From assembly GCA_031772625.1 (NCBI GenBank), contig CM062804.1, positions 1,018,138,514-1,018,202,513 on the forward strand: a stretch of 64,000 nucleotides of DNA, read 5' to 3'. Of this stretch, positions 33,827-44,516 are shown piece after piece. Each line of letters starts with the position of its first letter. Position 1 is the stretch's first letter. This DNA is from Pinus tabuliformis (taxonomy: Eukaryota > Streptophyta > Pinopsida > Pinales > Pinaceae). Made by a program: the position numbers and the translations under genes. Under the pieces are notes generated by a model that ran no database searches, was not told the origin of the DNA, and worked only from the letters and a program-made list of their open reading frames with translations.

Positions 33827-35900
33827 TTTGAATTATTTTAATAATATCTACTTAAAGACTCAAGAAAATTGAAAGCTAGGCCAATTAGGAGCATAAAAAA
33901 CACATTAAAAAATGTCCCTAAATAATTCAGTAGTCAAACAACTTCCAAGTATTTCCACTCCAGGTGATTAGGACCAGACACCAAAATACAAGAAAGTGAA
34001 TAATAAGGGCCTTCCAAAAATAGATTGGGGTAATTACACCCCAAGTCTACTATTGAAGGTATCATAGGTAGTTATGCTAACCTCCAGACAATAGCCTTTG
34101 TCAGTGCAAGCCCCCAAGCTTCGCAAGGATGCCCTCCAGAAGTACCGTTGAACATGATGCAACGTCAACCTTAGGTGCCATGGGATTCCCCTCCATAGCC
34201 ACCTGTGTAGATCCTTAGGATAGGCAACTAAAGGTACCAACTCGTATCAGAAGCCGGGTGGAACAGTCATGAGGTAAGATCCAACAAGTAAGATAGGGGG
34301 TATCTCTCGTCCTTATCTTCACAAACCCTCGTGCTTAACTCCCAATAACGGAGCTTTCTCGGTCTCCCTAATGCTATTGGATTTCACTCTTTATTCAGAC
34401 TTCTATGTTTTACAATTTAGAATGGCCTTGGAGAGTTTACTCTCCTCTCGCCTAATCCAAGGCCCTAAATAAGCTAAAACTTGTTGATGTATCTGATTGA
34501 CAATATAAAAAGTTCTAGTTTATTTTATTAAACACTTGATTTTAAGTGGTTGTTCTTTTTAAGTCAAAGGGAAGAAATGGAAGTGAAACTAATGGTGTTC
34601 TTATGACACAAAAGAAATTAATGAAAAACTAACTTATATGTAATGCACATGTTTTTTCTTCAATGAAAAGCAACTTCTACTTGGGTTCTAAGAAACTTCT
34701 ATAAAGCAAAAATTTTTGTATTTTCCTTTTCTTGTAGCAAACTTCACATTCACAAAAACTAAAAAACTATTGATGCTTTAATAATGCAAAACTACCCTAA
34801 TGCAAAGTGTACATGATAATGCAAAATTCTAGATTACTCTAAAAAGAAATGAAAGCAATTTGTTTATAAGCCAACTTAAGTGTTTGAAAGGAATAAGAAT
34901 TTTGAACACAAAATCTTTCCCAAAACAAGAAGGACTAATCAAAAAGATCCCAAATCACTCTCAAAAACCAAAAGAAACCAAACTCAAATTCGGCAAAGAA
35001 AGCAAAAACAATGTTTTTGAAGGACTTTTTTTTTCAAAAAACAATAAAAACAACTTTTCAAAAGCACTCAAAATTCCACCAAAGACTCAAAGACCAAAAG
35101 AAAATCACAAGAAAACTTTGTAAGTTATCAATTCAGCACGAATGAAAACTTGAACAAAATAGGTGTTTCAATTTGCACTAAACGATCCAAAAGCAGCAAA
35201 AAGAGTTTTGAGAAACTAATCAAGAAATTAGGAAAGACACACTTTCAAATTCATCAATAAGAAACTTTTGAAAAGAAAGAAAAAGTGAATGGCCACAAAA
35301 TTGATGGGAAGCAAAGCAAGCAAACCATAAAAATGAAGTTTGACACAAAGATTGTAAACAATATTCTTTTCCGGAAGACCAGAACGATCAGGAACCTCTA
35401 TAAGAAGCCTTTTGTGTTCAAACACAAATCATAAAGCTCACTGTAAAGCAAACCGAGGCCAAAGACGTTTCAAAGCAGGAGAGAATTTGTAACAGTAAGC
35501 TCATCGAAAAATTAAATTCTGAAAACAAAAACTAACCACTTAAAAACCACACAGACCAAGAAACAAATCTCTCCAGAAAGAAAGATTTGAAAAATTCATG
35601 CAAAAAATTGTATACGCGACTGTGTCTCCACACAGCTGCGTGTACACGTGCTTCTGCCAAAAGAAACTCGCGTATACACGGTTTTAGTTCACAGAAACAA
35701 GCATGTATATGCTTCTGTAAACAGACAAAGGTGCATATATGAAGTTTTACAAGAAAAAACAAAAAATGAGGCCTGATTAAAAAGATCAAACTTGAAGTCT
35801 GAGTTCCTACAGGAGCAGGCAGGACAGTGACAGCAAGAAAACTAAGAACTGAGCCCTGATTGGCACTAAATATCCCAAACTAGAAATAACAAGATTGTTA
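33827..35900 (-). other. Leader of copy B
   Basis: Untranslated leader between primer-binding site and gag, matching 1-1,585 of copy A from about 35,400 downward. It is A-rich on the plus strand. The portion nearest the LTR (35,605-35,745) holds a cluster of GTATAC-type palindromes. I see no coding. Confidence 0.65.
35605..35745. repeat. Cluster of GTATAC / GTGTACAC near-palindromes in the leader
   Basis: Five near-palindromic motifs about 30 bp apart: gtatacgcg (35,609), gcgtgtacacgtgc (35,638), cgcgtatacacgg (35,669), catgtatatgc (35,702) and gtgcatatatg (35,731). Related motifs occur in both LTRs and beside the antisense ORF of both copies. Confidence 0.55.
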
Positions 35901-35919
35901 TCCCCAACTGAGTCACCAA
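35901..35919 (-). promoter_or_regulatory. Primer-binding site of copy B, probably tRNA-Arg type
   Basis: On the element strand ttggtgactcagttgggga lies 3 bases inside the 5' LTR. It resembles the tggcgactc...ggggA sites described for Ogre/Tat elements (tRNA-Arg). The exact tRNA cannot be fixed without the tRNA set of the species. Confidence 0.55.
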
Positions 35920-35922
35920 TTC

Positions 35923-36926
35923 TGTTGAGGGAATAAGTCCCCTAGGGCTTTGGGTTAGAACCCTAGCAGAGCAGGAGTAATCTAAAACAAGAAACAAACA
36001 TAACACTCAGGAAACATGCTTAAACAAACTAACTATGCAAGGATGAACATACCCGGATGTCCTTCGTTTTGGTAGTTCCAGCCAGGGTTCAAACCCTTTG
36101 CAACTCCTGATGATCTTCGAACCTACAAATCAACCAATTCGAATACACATAACAACATATAGATAAAGCATTATAGTGAAATCAACTTTATATCAAATAA
36201 GTAGATTGTTAGTTATACATTGAAATAGTCATTCATATATAAACCATAAAAATGACATCAGATGCATAAACAAAGTTGATATCAGGAACAAGATAGCGTT
36301 TCTTTTTATTGTAGGAAACTATAATAAAAACATGGAAAGAGCTCACTTGAGTCTTCCTCTTTCAGCTCCAAGCGGAACCGTCCTCTAGGTCCATCTAGTC
36401 CCAGTCTTCAACGGCCTCCTTCCATAACCAATACCATGATATCTCCAAGCATATGAGAGAACATCAAAACTCAAGGAAACAAGGGTTTCCTGAGCTTTGG
36501 GAAGTGCTTGAAGCACAAGGATTCTTTAAACTTGATCAGGGGATGATCTCAGTATAGTAATTCCATCCTTCTTCTCCTCCTTAAGGCCTTCCCATTGAAG
36601 TCTTTTTATACTTCTCCCAAATTAGCTTTTTACTTGGGAAACTGTTGGGAATAGTTGGGCCACGAGCACTAATAGGTAATCAACAGGAAAAACCTGTCAT
36701 CTCCACCCATAGTTAAGGAAATTTAATTTTTTTAAGTGTTTTAACACATATACATGGGTTGGGTATAGACTGACCCACGCATACACACTTTTAACACAGG
36801 GCAAAGTAGTGTATAGGTAGTAAAACATTGTTTTTAAAATATTTGGACCAAGTCTGGAAGGAGGGGTTGCCCTAGGCCATAAACCAAGCATCACAAATGC
36901 CAAGGGTGATATTTGGAGCTATAACA
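35923..36926 (-). repeat. 5' LTR of copy B (1,004 bp)
   Basis: On the element strand begins TGTTATAGCTCC at 36,926 and ends CCCTCAACA at 35,923. It matches 17,949-18,940 throughout, with TSD AGATT next to it. Confidence 0.93.
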
Positions 36927-36931
36927 AGATT

Positions 36932-37760
36932 CAATGTGTTTCCAACAAAATATGGAAGTCTAGACCTCTTCCTGGTTGGGATAAGATCTAAAATCTACAA
37001 GTTCGTGAAACATCTGTGTGGAGCATCATAGAGAAACCGAAGCCTCACATTTCTTCTTCTTTCATGAACTTACTGTGGAATTACATATTGAATACTGAGA
37101 AAGGTATTTCCACTTTTACTTTGGGTTCAGACTTGATGACTCATCTTTCTCTTTAAAATATTATGCAGGATTCAACTCTCCACTATTATTTTCATGATGC
37201 ATTGAGAATGAATTATAGATGTTTACCTCACTTAATGGGTGAAGATATGCACTAAGACCACAACCTCCCTCATATTTATGGCTTTTGAGAGGAGCATTTT
37301 GTGACTGATATACACAATAACTCGAAGGAATAATACATGCTTTGTCATGTATTTATGTGGTAGATAGTATTGGAGTGATAAAGTGTATATATATATTTTG
37401 TGTAATATTTTCTTTTTTTTGGGAATGAAGTTTGAGTCCATGTAAAGTATTTTGAGATGAAAACAAATTAGTATCGAGGTCACAAAGCATTGCTCACAAG
37501 TCTTGAAATGTGAGAATTTTACTTTGGTATACTGCATCAAAATTTTGGTATTTTTAGTTGTATGGGTGCATTCTCGGTTGAACCCAACACCCAAGGTTTA
37601 AATTTTATGGTATGGAGTCAAAATTCAAATTGATAGGAGGTTGATTTCTTTAAAAGTCTAATTCATTTGAACTTGTCATTAAATTATTATAAAACTCTTT
37701 AGGGTGCATTTTCAGTGGTATTTGACACCCTCATCCTATTGAAGAAAAAATCAAGCAAGC
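36932..37760 (+). other. Outer element, internal sequence of unknown content
   Basis: Continues the outer element after copy B. No conserved domain is visible. The ORF on the minus strand (37,232-37,594) is AT-rich and unsupported. Confidence 0.4.
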
Positions 37761-38860
37761 GTGAAAGCAAGCGAGCATGAGTTCAAGCATTTAATTTTAA
37801 AAAAACCAGTACAAGTGAGCATGTTAAACACCAAAATGGGTAAAGGAGGAAAACTTCTTCAAAGTGGAGAGCTAGAAATTAAAGAATTGAAAGAGTGTAA
37901 TCTTGAATTGCACAACAAAATAAAAGTAATTGAGTGGAAGTTAAAGTAAAATCAAGACATAATTAATCAAATGAATAGCACATTAGAAGCAACAAATGAT
38001 CTTCAAAATGAGTTAGATATGAAAGAACAACTCATTAATGCACTCTAGATAAAATTGAGTGAAAAACAAGGTCTACTTGATGCACGATGTACGTAAAAGA
38101 TAGATGCAATGTCTTACACATTAGACCTCATCCAAACAACAAATGCAATTTGTGAAACAATTGACCTCATTCACCATGTTGATGAAAGTTTTTAGAAAAA
38201 TGATCTAATCCACCAGGTTGATGTAAGTTGTGACACAATCTCATCCAACAAGTTGTGCTACTAAATGATGCAACTAGTAGTACCAAAGATATAATTGAAA
38301 AGTTTGATGCAGCATGCGATACAAATGAATTGTTAATAGAGATGATTGATGCTCAGTGTGATACAGATGACTTAATGAATGTCAACAACAGTAGAAGGTA
38401 TGAACAACAATGAGAAAATGATCTTTCCAAGAAGGTGATCAGACCTTCGGAAGAAATTACTTTCAACAAAGATCGACATGGCTTGGGATACACCAAAGAA
38501 AACACTTTTTATATTCCAGATTTCTCAAAACCAGTTCAACTTGTAAGTGCAAGTTTTCTAGAAAATACCCAAAATATTGTTATGTGTAACCATTGTAAGT
38601 GAAATGGTCATATGGAGGGTAAATGTTTCAACCTCCATCCTTGTCTTCATTGTGGGAAGATAAATAATATATTATAGAAATGTTGAATGTAGAAGAGGAC
38701 TAAAGTGACAGTTAATTATGGTTGGATAAACCCTTGGAGATAGAATCTAGAAATGAAGAAACTACATAAGTCCTACAATCTCCTTAAGATAGAGGTAAAG
38801 ATAAAGTTTCCCGAAGAATTAAAAAGAAAAAATTTCCTACACCTTAAGGGGGGCAAGTTC
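37761..38860 (+). pseudogene. Gag-like remnant with coiled coil and two zinc knuckles
   Basis: Begins as a Lys/Glu/Leu-rich, coiled-coil-like stretch (GELEIKELKECNLELHNKI) that continues through stops at about 37,947 and 38,046 (QNELDMKEQLINAL, IKLSEKQGLL). Then, in another frame, come ENTFYIPDFSKPVQLVSAS (38,490-38,550) and a zinc knuckle CNHCK-x-NGHMEGKC (38,585-38,626) followed by CLHCGKINN, a second knuckle whose His is Asn. This order (coiled coil, then CCHC) suggests a copia-type gag. No protease or RT follows, so the element was probably non-autonomous. Heavily broken. Confidence 0.6.
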
Positions 38861-39375
38861 AAAAATCAAATGCAGATGATTGTCTCTCCTTTCAGTTGAC
38901 AAAGGGGGGAAATGACAATAGAATTGAAGGTGGTTGTCAGACTTAAAGTTTTGACAACATCAACAAATCGGCTAGTGAGCATCATCAAGTTTGCCAGTGG
39001 GAATCAACAAATCTGTGGGTGGGAATCATAAATTTTTCCAGTGGGCATTGACATTTTACAGTGGGAAAGCAATTGGGATGGTGATTGAGAGCATTTGTGG
39101 ACATTCTTTTGTTCACTTGGATGGTCATTGGACCAAGAAAAGGATAGATGGATCCTTTTGCATTGCAAATCGGTATGTGATGGTGTTATCAAGAAACTTT
39201 CAAGGATGTTTCAGACTTGCAACTGATTCATGTTTCTTGGTTTGTTCTCTTCATATTCGAGTTTTCGTCACCTAGTTTGGTGGTTTTTTAGGCAGTTCTT
39301 CATTGAGGATTAGCTCAATAGTTTCAGCGTGAATACTTGCGGATGGTACCATGTTCTTACTTTGGACTTATGATT
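38861..39375 (+). other. 3' internal sequence of the outer element
   Basis: Contains aaggggggcaag near 38,846 and caaaggggggaaatg near 38,899, both G-rich runs of polypurine type, then a non-coding stretch with no recognisable domain. The short ORF at 38,991-39,275 is unsupported. Confidence 0.45.
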
Positions 39376-39386
39376 GATGGGGGGAA
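39376..39386 (+). promoter_or_regulatory. Polypurine tract of the outer element
   Basis: gatggggggaa directly before the 3' LTR start TGTTAGC. Confidence 0.8.
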
Positions 39387-39761
39387 TGTTAGCTTCACTC
39401 TCACATAAAACAATCAAAAAGTCCAAAATAATTAAAATGATAAAACTTGGATTAATTCCTACTAGTCTATTCTAGAATGAGTCAGTTCCTCAAACTTGGG
39501 AGTTTTTTAGGTCTAGTTCGTTGAGAGATTCTCTCCAACTAGTTAGGCTCCTAGATTAGTGTCTGGCTGAGATATTTACACAATTGAAGTGATTGTGTGT
39601 TTAAGATAAATGCACTATCTTGAGACATATTCTTGATGTATTTATATATTCTATGATTATCATTATTTGGTGTGAGATACAATACATTAAGGCTTGAGAA
39701 GCCTTTCATGCCATGTTTTATCTCTCTGATGTTATTTTGTCTTTTATTTTATTATCCTTTC
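39387..39761 (+). repeat. 3' LTR of the outer copia-like element
   Basis: Partner of 15,925-16,304, followed by TSD TTAAC at 39,762-39,766. The terminal bases have drifted from a clean CA. Confidence 0.88.
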
Positions 39762-39766
39762 TTAAC

Positions 39767-40557
39767 CCTTTACCATCATTGTAACTATCATTTGGATCTT
39801 TCATGTAACCGATGGTAATATTTTGGTTGTGGTTGACAGGTTGGCCACGTGTCTTCAACTTCGGCTAGTTTGTTGTATACAACCATTGTCTGTGTGATTG
39901 CTAATCAATACAATTGTTAATAACTATTATGACCATACAACCATGACCATGATAACCATCCTCCCAACCAACATGTTGTTGACCACCAAAATTAACATAA
40001 TTGTAGCTGTTTGACCAAAATGCCACTAGAATGTTGCTTGAATGAGCTAAATTCGCTGCCTATACTGTGCCACGTGGTGCCTTGTGATTGGCCCACGTGG
40101 CCCCATAATATTGGGCCACAATTTACTAGTCACTGACCTATTTCAATGACAAATCATTATACAACTTGTTGACTGGGATGTACGGTGGTGCCACATGGCA
40201 CTGTTTATTGGTCCATTTGAGGGTCCAAAAGTGCCAAAATAGGTGACATGTGGCATCCTCTTGGGTTTCCATGTCACCCTATTAATGATAACACTAATTT
40301 CATGTTGAATTTTTTAGCATGGATGCCACATCATTCGTACGTATGCCATGTCAGTAGTGCCATGTGTCCTATTGACTTTGACTTTTTGTGCAAGTTTGAC
40401 CAAAATTTTTGACTAGGCATAACTTCCTCATATGAAGTCATATTGAGGCACCATTACTGTCATTTGAATCTTGGTGATGAGCTCTTTGATCTAGTCCTAT
40501 TTTCACTATGAACAAAATATTTTTTATTTTTGAGCCATTAGGGATCCACTTGGATCA
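39767..40557 (-). mobile_element. Fragment of another LTR retrotransposon, probably Ty3/gypsy 3' LTR
   Basis: On the minus strand ggaggacaaaaagtcc, then ttaagtggggaggaa, then TGATCCAAGTGG marks a polypurine tract followed by an LTR start at 40,557. This 'ggaggacaaaaag...aagtggggagga' arrangement is typical of the 3' end of plant chromoviruses. The LTR body is rich in gccacatgtcacc-type motifs. No second LTR is in view and the other end is not defined; it is cut by the outer element or by drift near 39,767. Confidence 0.5.
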
Positions 40558-40572
40558 TTCCTCCCCACTTAA
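40558..40572 (-). promoter_or_regulatory. Polypurine tract of the 39.8-40.6 kb LTR fragment
   Basis: Minus strand aagtggggaggaa next to the LTR start. The following 270 bp (to about 40,840) are presumably the 3' end of that element's internal region; no protein domain is left. Confidence 0.5.
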
Positions 40573-40850
40573 GGACTTTTTGTCCTCCAAAAGTATAAAC
40601 ATGATATGCTATCCTGATCTACGATCTTGATCTTGATCTCACATGCCACTTTCCAAGACTTTATAACACACATGTGGTCAAGTTTACAATAAAAATCATA
40701 CCCCATGTTATCCATCTAAAATGCAAAAATATCACTATGTTGCATTCATAAGTGATGCTATACACTTCATCACTTCTACAAAAATTTTCGCAACATGTGA
40801 TTTACAATGGTGGCCATGATCAAGTATTTAAAATGCGAACCATATCTGAC

Positions 40851-41817
40851 CTAAGGCCCATTGTCAACACCATTGGAGGCCCTACCTACCTTCTTGCGAA
40901 GTTCCTTGCGTTAAAGCTTAAGCCCTTAGTTGGTCGTACAGAGTCCTTCGTAAAAGACTCTACTTCCTTTATTGAAGAACTTAAGGACATTAAGCTTGAT
41001 CTTGGGAACATTCTTGTTAGTTTTGATGTTGTCTCCCTGTTCACTTGCATCCCTATTAATGAGGCCATGGATGTGATCAACCGCCTAACGGATCTTGACC
41101 TGGCCAGGTTGGTTGAGATCTGTCTCACTTCCACTTTCTTCAGTTTTAAGGGAGAGTTCTTCGAGCAAACCTGTGGGGTTGCAATGGGCTCACCCCTTTC
41201 CCCTGTTGTTGCAAACCTGTTTATGGAAGATTTTGAGTCCAGGGTTCTGAACTCTTCCTGGCTCTTGCCCAAACTGTGGAGAAGGTATGTGGATGACACC
41301 AATGTCATCTGGTCTCATGGCCAGGATGAGCTTGATCTCTTCTTTGATCATCTCAACAAGCAATCCTCAGCCATTAAGTTCACTAAGGAGCAGGAAGTTG
41401 ATGGATGCCTTCCATTCTTTGATATTCTTATTTCTAAGAATAGTGATGGTTCCCTCGCCCATCAAGTTTTTCGAAAGAAAACTCATACGGAGCAGTATCT
41501 TCATGCCAGTTCCCACCATTTCCCGGCTCAAAAGATGGGTGTTCTCAATATCCTTGCTACTCGGGCCTTGAGGATCTCGGACAAGAAGAGCTTTGAGAAA
41601 GAAAATCCCATTTGCTTGATGTCTTTGTTGAGAATGGTTATAGTAGATACATGGGTCAGAGGGCTTTCCTTAAAGTTTCCAAGAATTCTCGGTCTAAAAG
41701 AGAACCGAAAGAGCGAATTCCTAGTGTCCATCTTCCGTATGTTCAGGGGACCACCGATAGGATTGGAAGGTTTCTCAGGAAGCATAGTATCCCTGTGACC
41801 TTAGGCCCCTGAACACC
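40851..41817 (+). pseudogene. Penelope-like reverse transcriptase (N-terminally truncated, frameshifted)
   Basis: RT of the Penelope class, which primes on nicked DNA. Visible: LRPIVNTIGGPTYLLAKFL, SFDVVSLFTCIPI (catalytic Asp, near 41,020), GVAMGSPLSPVVANLFM near 41,178, and RRYVDDTNVIW (catalytic YVDD, near 41,284). Then come FTKEQEVDGCLPFFDI, FRKKTHTEQYLHASSHHP-like residues, and the Penelope thumb. Near 41,612 the frame changes (continuing with VFVENGYSRYMGQRAF), and near 41,815 it changes again into the endonuclease. No stop falls inside the first 250 codons, so the copy is less eroded than the LTR elements nearby. Confidence 0.88.
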
Positions 41818-42183
41818 ATTCGTATGTTCCTCAGATCAGTGAAGGATCCGATCAACCCTAAGGATATGAAGGGCGTTTATCTGATCCCTTGTTCCTGTGG
41901 GACCCCCTATATTGGGGAGACTGGTCGCTCCATTAATCAAAGGATTAGCGAGCACGCAGCGGATCTTAGGCATAGGAGAGCTAAGTCTTCCACTTTAGCT
42001 GAACATGCTGAGAAAACCAATCATCATGTTTGTATTGAGGAGGCTAGTGTTATTGCTAAGGTCTCGCATTTCCATCATCAAAAATTTAGGGAAGCGCTTG
42101 AGATTGAAAAGAGACCAAGCAATCTCAATAGAGAGGATGGCTGGAAAGTCAGTAGGTGTTGGGTCCCTGCACTCTCATCCTAG
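41818..42183 (+). pseudogene. GIY-YIG endonuclease domain of the Penelope-like element
   Basis: Nicks the target DNA for integration. Motifs: GVYLIPCSCG (GIY-like, GVY, near 41,872), PYIGETGRSINQRISEH (YIG, catalytic Arg in TGRS), then NHHVCIEEASVIAKVSHFHHQKFREALEIEK (located near 42,020-42,115; the Glu of REALEIEK fits the metal-binding Glu) and SNLNREDGW. A Cys-rich CSCGTPY between GIY and YIG is typical of Penelope endonucleases. The stop is TAG at 42,181-42,183. Fused to RT in the parental ORF; separated here by a frameshift. Confidence 0.88.
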
Positions 42184-42992
42184 TCGTTTTTCCGCCCTCC
42201 TCTTTAAGTTTTTTATTTTATCTTTATTTTTAATTATTATTATTTTTATTTTTACTTATTTATTTATTATTTATATTTCTTTATTTATTTATTATTTTAT
42301 GTTATTTGATTATTATTATTATTTTTATTTATTTATTTTTAACTGATTTTTATTTATTTAATATTATTTATTTTATTTTATTTAATTAATTTTCCCTTTT
42401 ATTTTTATTTTTATTTTGTTTATTTATTAGTTTATTATCACTTTTTACCAATTAGCTTTTAACTTTTATAATACTTAGAAATTAGCTCCCTTTTCAATTA
42501 ATTATATATATATTTTATATTACCTTAAGGTCCTTTATATAACTAATTTTCCATTTAAATTCTAATCTAATTATTTTTAACTAATTTTCTAACTAACGTA
42601 ACATCTTTTGATATTCTTTATTATATTCTGTTATTATAAGGTCCTTTATGCACCTAATTTTCCTTTTAATTATTAATTAACTTTTAATTTTTAATAATAC
42701 TTTTATATATAATTGCTTTATATATTTTTATTTAGGCATTTAATTTTTTCATATATTATAAGGTCATTTATTTATCTAAATTCTAACTAACTTATATTTT
42801 TAATAATATTTCTTGAATACCCTCGATAATATTTTATTTATTTTTATAGATACTGGTTCTAAATCTTACTAATTAAACTAATATAATAATTTTGACCCCG
42901 GTCCTAATGTCAAACTAGCCATTGGTCTAGTTAGCTGTTGGAGGCTCCGCTCAGACTATTTAGCATGCTAAGTTGGATCTGTTTCTTCAACC
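42184..42992 (+). other. AT-rich 3' untranslated part of the Penelope-like element
   Basis: Very AT-rich (ttatttattt-type runs), no coding. Bases 42,890-42,990 match segments upstream of the two other hammerhead-like motifs (52,240-52,380 and 52,795-52,950), which marks them as the same 3' end family. Confidence 0.6.
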
Positions 42993-43037
42993 TGTCCTGA
43001 CGATGAACCAGACTAGTTGGTTCGAAACGCGTCGACA
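42993..43037 (+). ncRNA. Hammerhead-ribozyme-like motif at the Penelope 3' end
   Basis: Stem I tgtc / gaca; core CTGACGA; one extra T; stem II gaacca / tggttc with loop gactagt; core GAAA; minimal stem III (A-U and C-G around a 2-base loop in acgcgt); cleavage site GTC followed by gaca. Hammerhead motifs with very short stem III are established in Penelope-like elements of other organisms. The extra T between CTGACGA and stem II departs from the usual core and is also present in both degenerate copies at 52.4 and 52.95 kb. Confidence 0.65.
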
Positions 43038-43407
43038 AATGATACTCCATGTGATTTTTGCTGAAAAATCTCTCACAATATTTTTATGTTATTAATATAT
43101 TTTTGTATTAAAAATTAGATTGCAATTAAACATACATTGAGTTATTATATTAAGGTAAAAATAAAATCTGAAAGTAAAGAAATGAATCACTATGAGATGG
43201 TGAAGAAAATTAGGGAGTTGAAAGCATAAATGGAGATAGGGCTAGAATTGCAAGAATTAAATATAATAGTGCAAGAATTATAATAGGAAAAAAATTATAA
43301 TATTAAAATAAAAATATATAAAATATTACAAAATTAATTATAATTTAATTATATTTATGTATGGTGTGATTTTAATTACATAAATAACTGTTTATTTTGA
43401 AATATGA

Positions 43408-43451
<44 letters not shown>

Positions 43452-44383
43452 AATAGAGTTATATTACCAAAATAAATTATCATATTACAACAAAAATATG
43501 TAAAATATTATTATAATTAATTGTAATTTAATTATATTTAGATAGATAATATTTTTAATTATATAGATAAATAATTATTTTAGAATATGATTTATAATAT
43601 AATATTATAATATAAATTAAGAATATATTTTTATTTACTATATATATGAGAACAATATAAAAAATATTTTAAAAATATAATAATACAGATAATCATTATT
43701 TTTAGACTTACTCAAATTGAAAAGTAAGATTAGAATATAAATCAGAGTTATAATTTGATTTATAAAAATATAAATGATAGTTATATTTGAAATATAAATT
43801 TATGTTATTTAATATGGATGTTGAAATATTTTATTTATGATTTATTAAAATACTTTTATGTTATTAATATATTTTTGTGTCAACTAAACATATGGTTCAT
43901 TAAAATATTCTTATGTTATTAATATATATTTGTATTAAGTATTAGTTGTCAACTAAATATACAATGAATTAGACTCTATGTAATATCAACAATATTATTT
44001 TTACATGTCATCTCTCTCAATTCAATATTTAGTGAAGAAATTACATATTTCTTCCTATTGAAAAGTAATTTTTTTTTTTTCCAATTACTTTATCTCTATA
44101 TAAATTTGATTTAAAATTAAGCTCTGAATTGAAGATTTTATTTATGGGTGACATTGATTTTTTTTGTTATTACTATTTTTTTAATTTGTTAATATAAATA
44201 TTATTTCTATTATTGCTGGGCCAAAAGAAACTTACATTTAAAAATAATAAAATAATACTTACATTTACAAATTAAAAAAAAAATAGTAATACAATCAAAT
44301 CAATATCAATTATAAATAAAATACTTCAATTTTCACCTTAATTTTACATCTAGACTTAATGTAACAAATTAATACAAGAACCA
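43038..44383. repeat. AT-rich stretch with diverged direct repeats
   Basis: Includes a (TA)n run at 43,410-43,449, two diverged copies of an about 90-bp block (near 43,325 and 43,505, sharing taatttaattatattta) and three copies of tatgttattaatatat followed by related sequence (near 43,085, 43,858 and 43,912). No gene seen. Confidence 0.6.
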
Positions 44384-44516
44384 TGGAGCTTTGGATTGAC
44401 GGCAAATGAGTACACTGTTAAGGTACTCCTTGCGATAGGTCACTAATTCAAATCCCTCGTGAATGCTTACCTACCAAAAATCAAATTAATACAAAGTACT
44501 AATTATTAAAAAAAAA
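44384..44516 (+). mobile_element. Possible tRNA-derived SINE fragment
   Basis: ggattgacggcaaatgagtac...ggtactccttgcgat followed by ggtcactaattcaaatccctc resembles an A box and a B box (consensus ggttcgaatcc), and the segment ends in an A-rich tail (attaaaaaaaaatag). It does not fold as a clean tRNA. Length about 130 bp. No second copy is in the window. Confidence 0.35.

Larger units (their letters stand above)
17949..36926 (-). mobile_element. Tat-like Ty3/gypsy element, copy B, pol-deleted, opposite orientation
   Basis: LTRs at 17,949-18,940 and 35,923-36,926, flanked by TSD AGATT (17,944-17,948 and 36,927-36,931). Read on the minus strand: 5' LTR, primer-binding site, leader, gag, start of protease, [copia insertion], rest of protease, pol tail, extra RNase H, antisense ORF, 3' non-coding region, 3' LTR. 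RT, first RNase H and integrase are absent. Without the nested copia element and its duplicated 5 bp it is about 12.7 kb. The LTRs differ at about one base in ten over the first 245 bases compared by eye, so the insertion is old. Confidence 0.9.
15925..39761 (+). mobile_element. Old LTR retrotransposon, copia-like and apparently pol-less, hosting copy B
   Basis: LTRs at 15,925-16,304 and 39,387-39,761 match over their length and are flanked by the same 5 bp (TTAAC at 15,920-15,924 and 39,762-39,766). A Met-type primer-binding site follows the first LTR and a G-rich polypurine tract precedes the second. Once the nested copy B (17,949-36,926) is removed, the internal part is about 4.1 kb and shows only a gag-like remnant with zinc knuckles; no RT or integrase is visible. 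The two LTRs differ at roughly one base in ten over the first 240 bases compared by eye. Confidence 0.85.
40851..43037 (+). mobile_element. Penelope-like retroelement with GIY-YIG endonuclease, 5'-truncated
   Basis: A Penelope-type RT, a GIY-YIG endonuclease, an AT-rich 3' part and a hammerhead-like motif lie in this order. Homology begins abruptly near 40,851 (LRPIVNTIGGPTY), so the N-terminal half of the RT ORF is missing. No target duplication is evident. Penelope-like elements are rare in plants; the GIY-YIG-bearing 'Dryad' group is described from conifers and was ascribed to an ancient transfer from arthropods. Confidence 0.88.

Noticed and set aside
42005..42346. 113-codon ORF overlapping the endonuclease
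   Set aside because: A shadow frame of the GIY-YIG domain running into AT-rich sequence.
44384..44470. A functional tRNA gene
   Set aside because: A- and B-box-like words are present, but acceptor and anticodon arms do not pair; kept only as a possible SINE.
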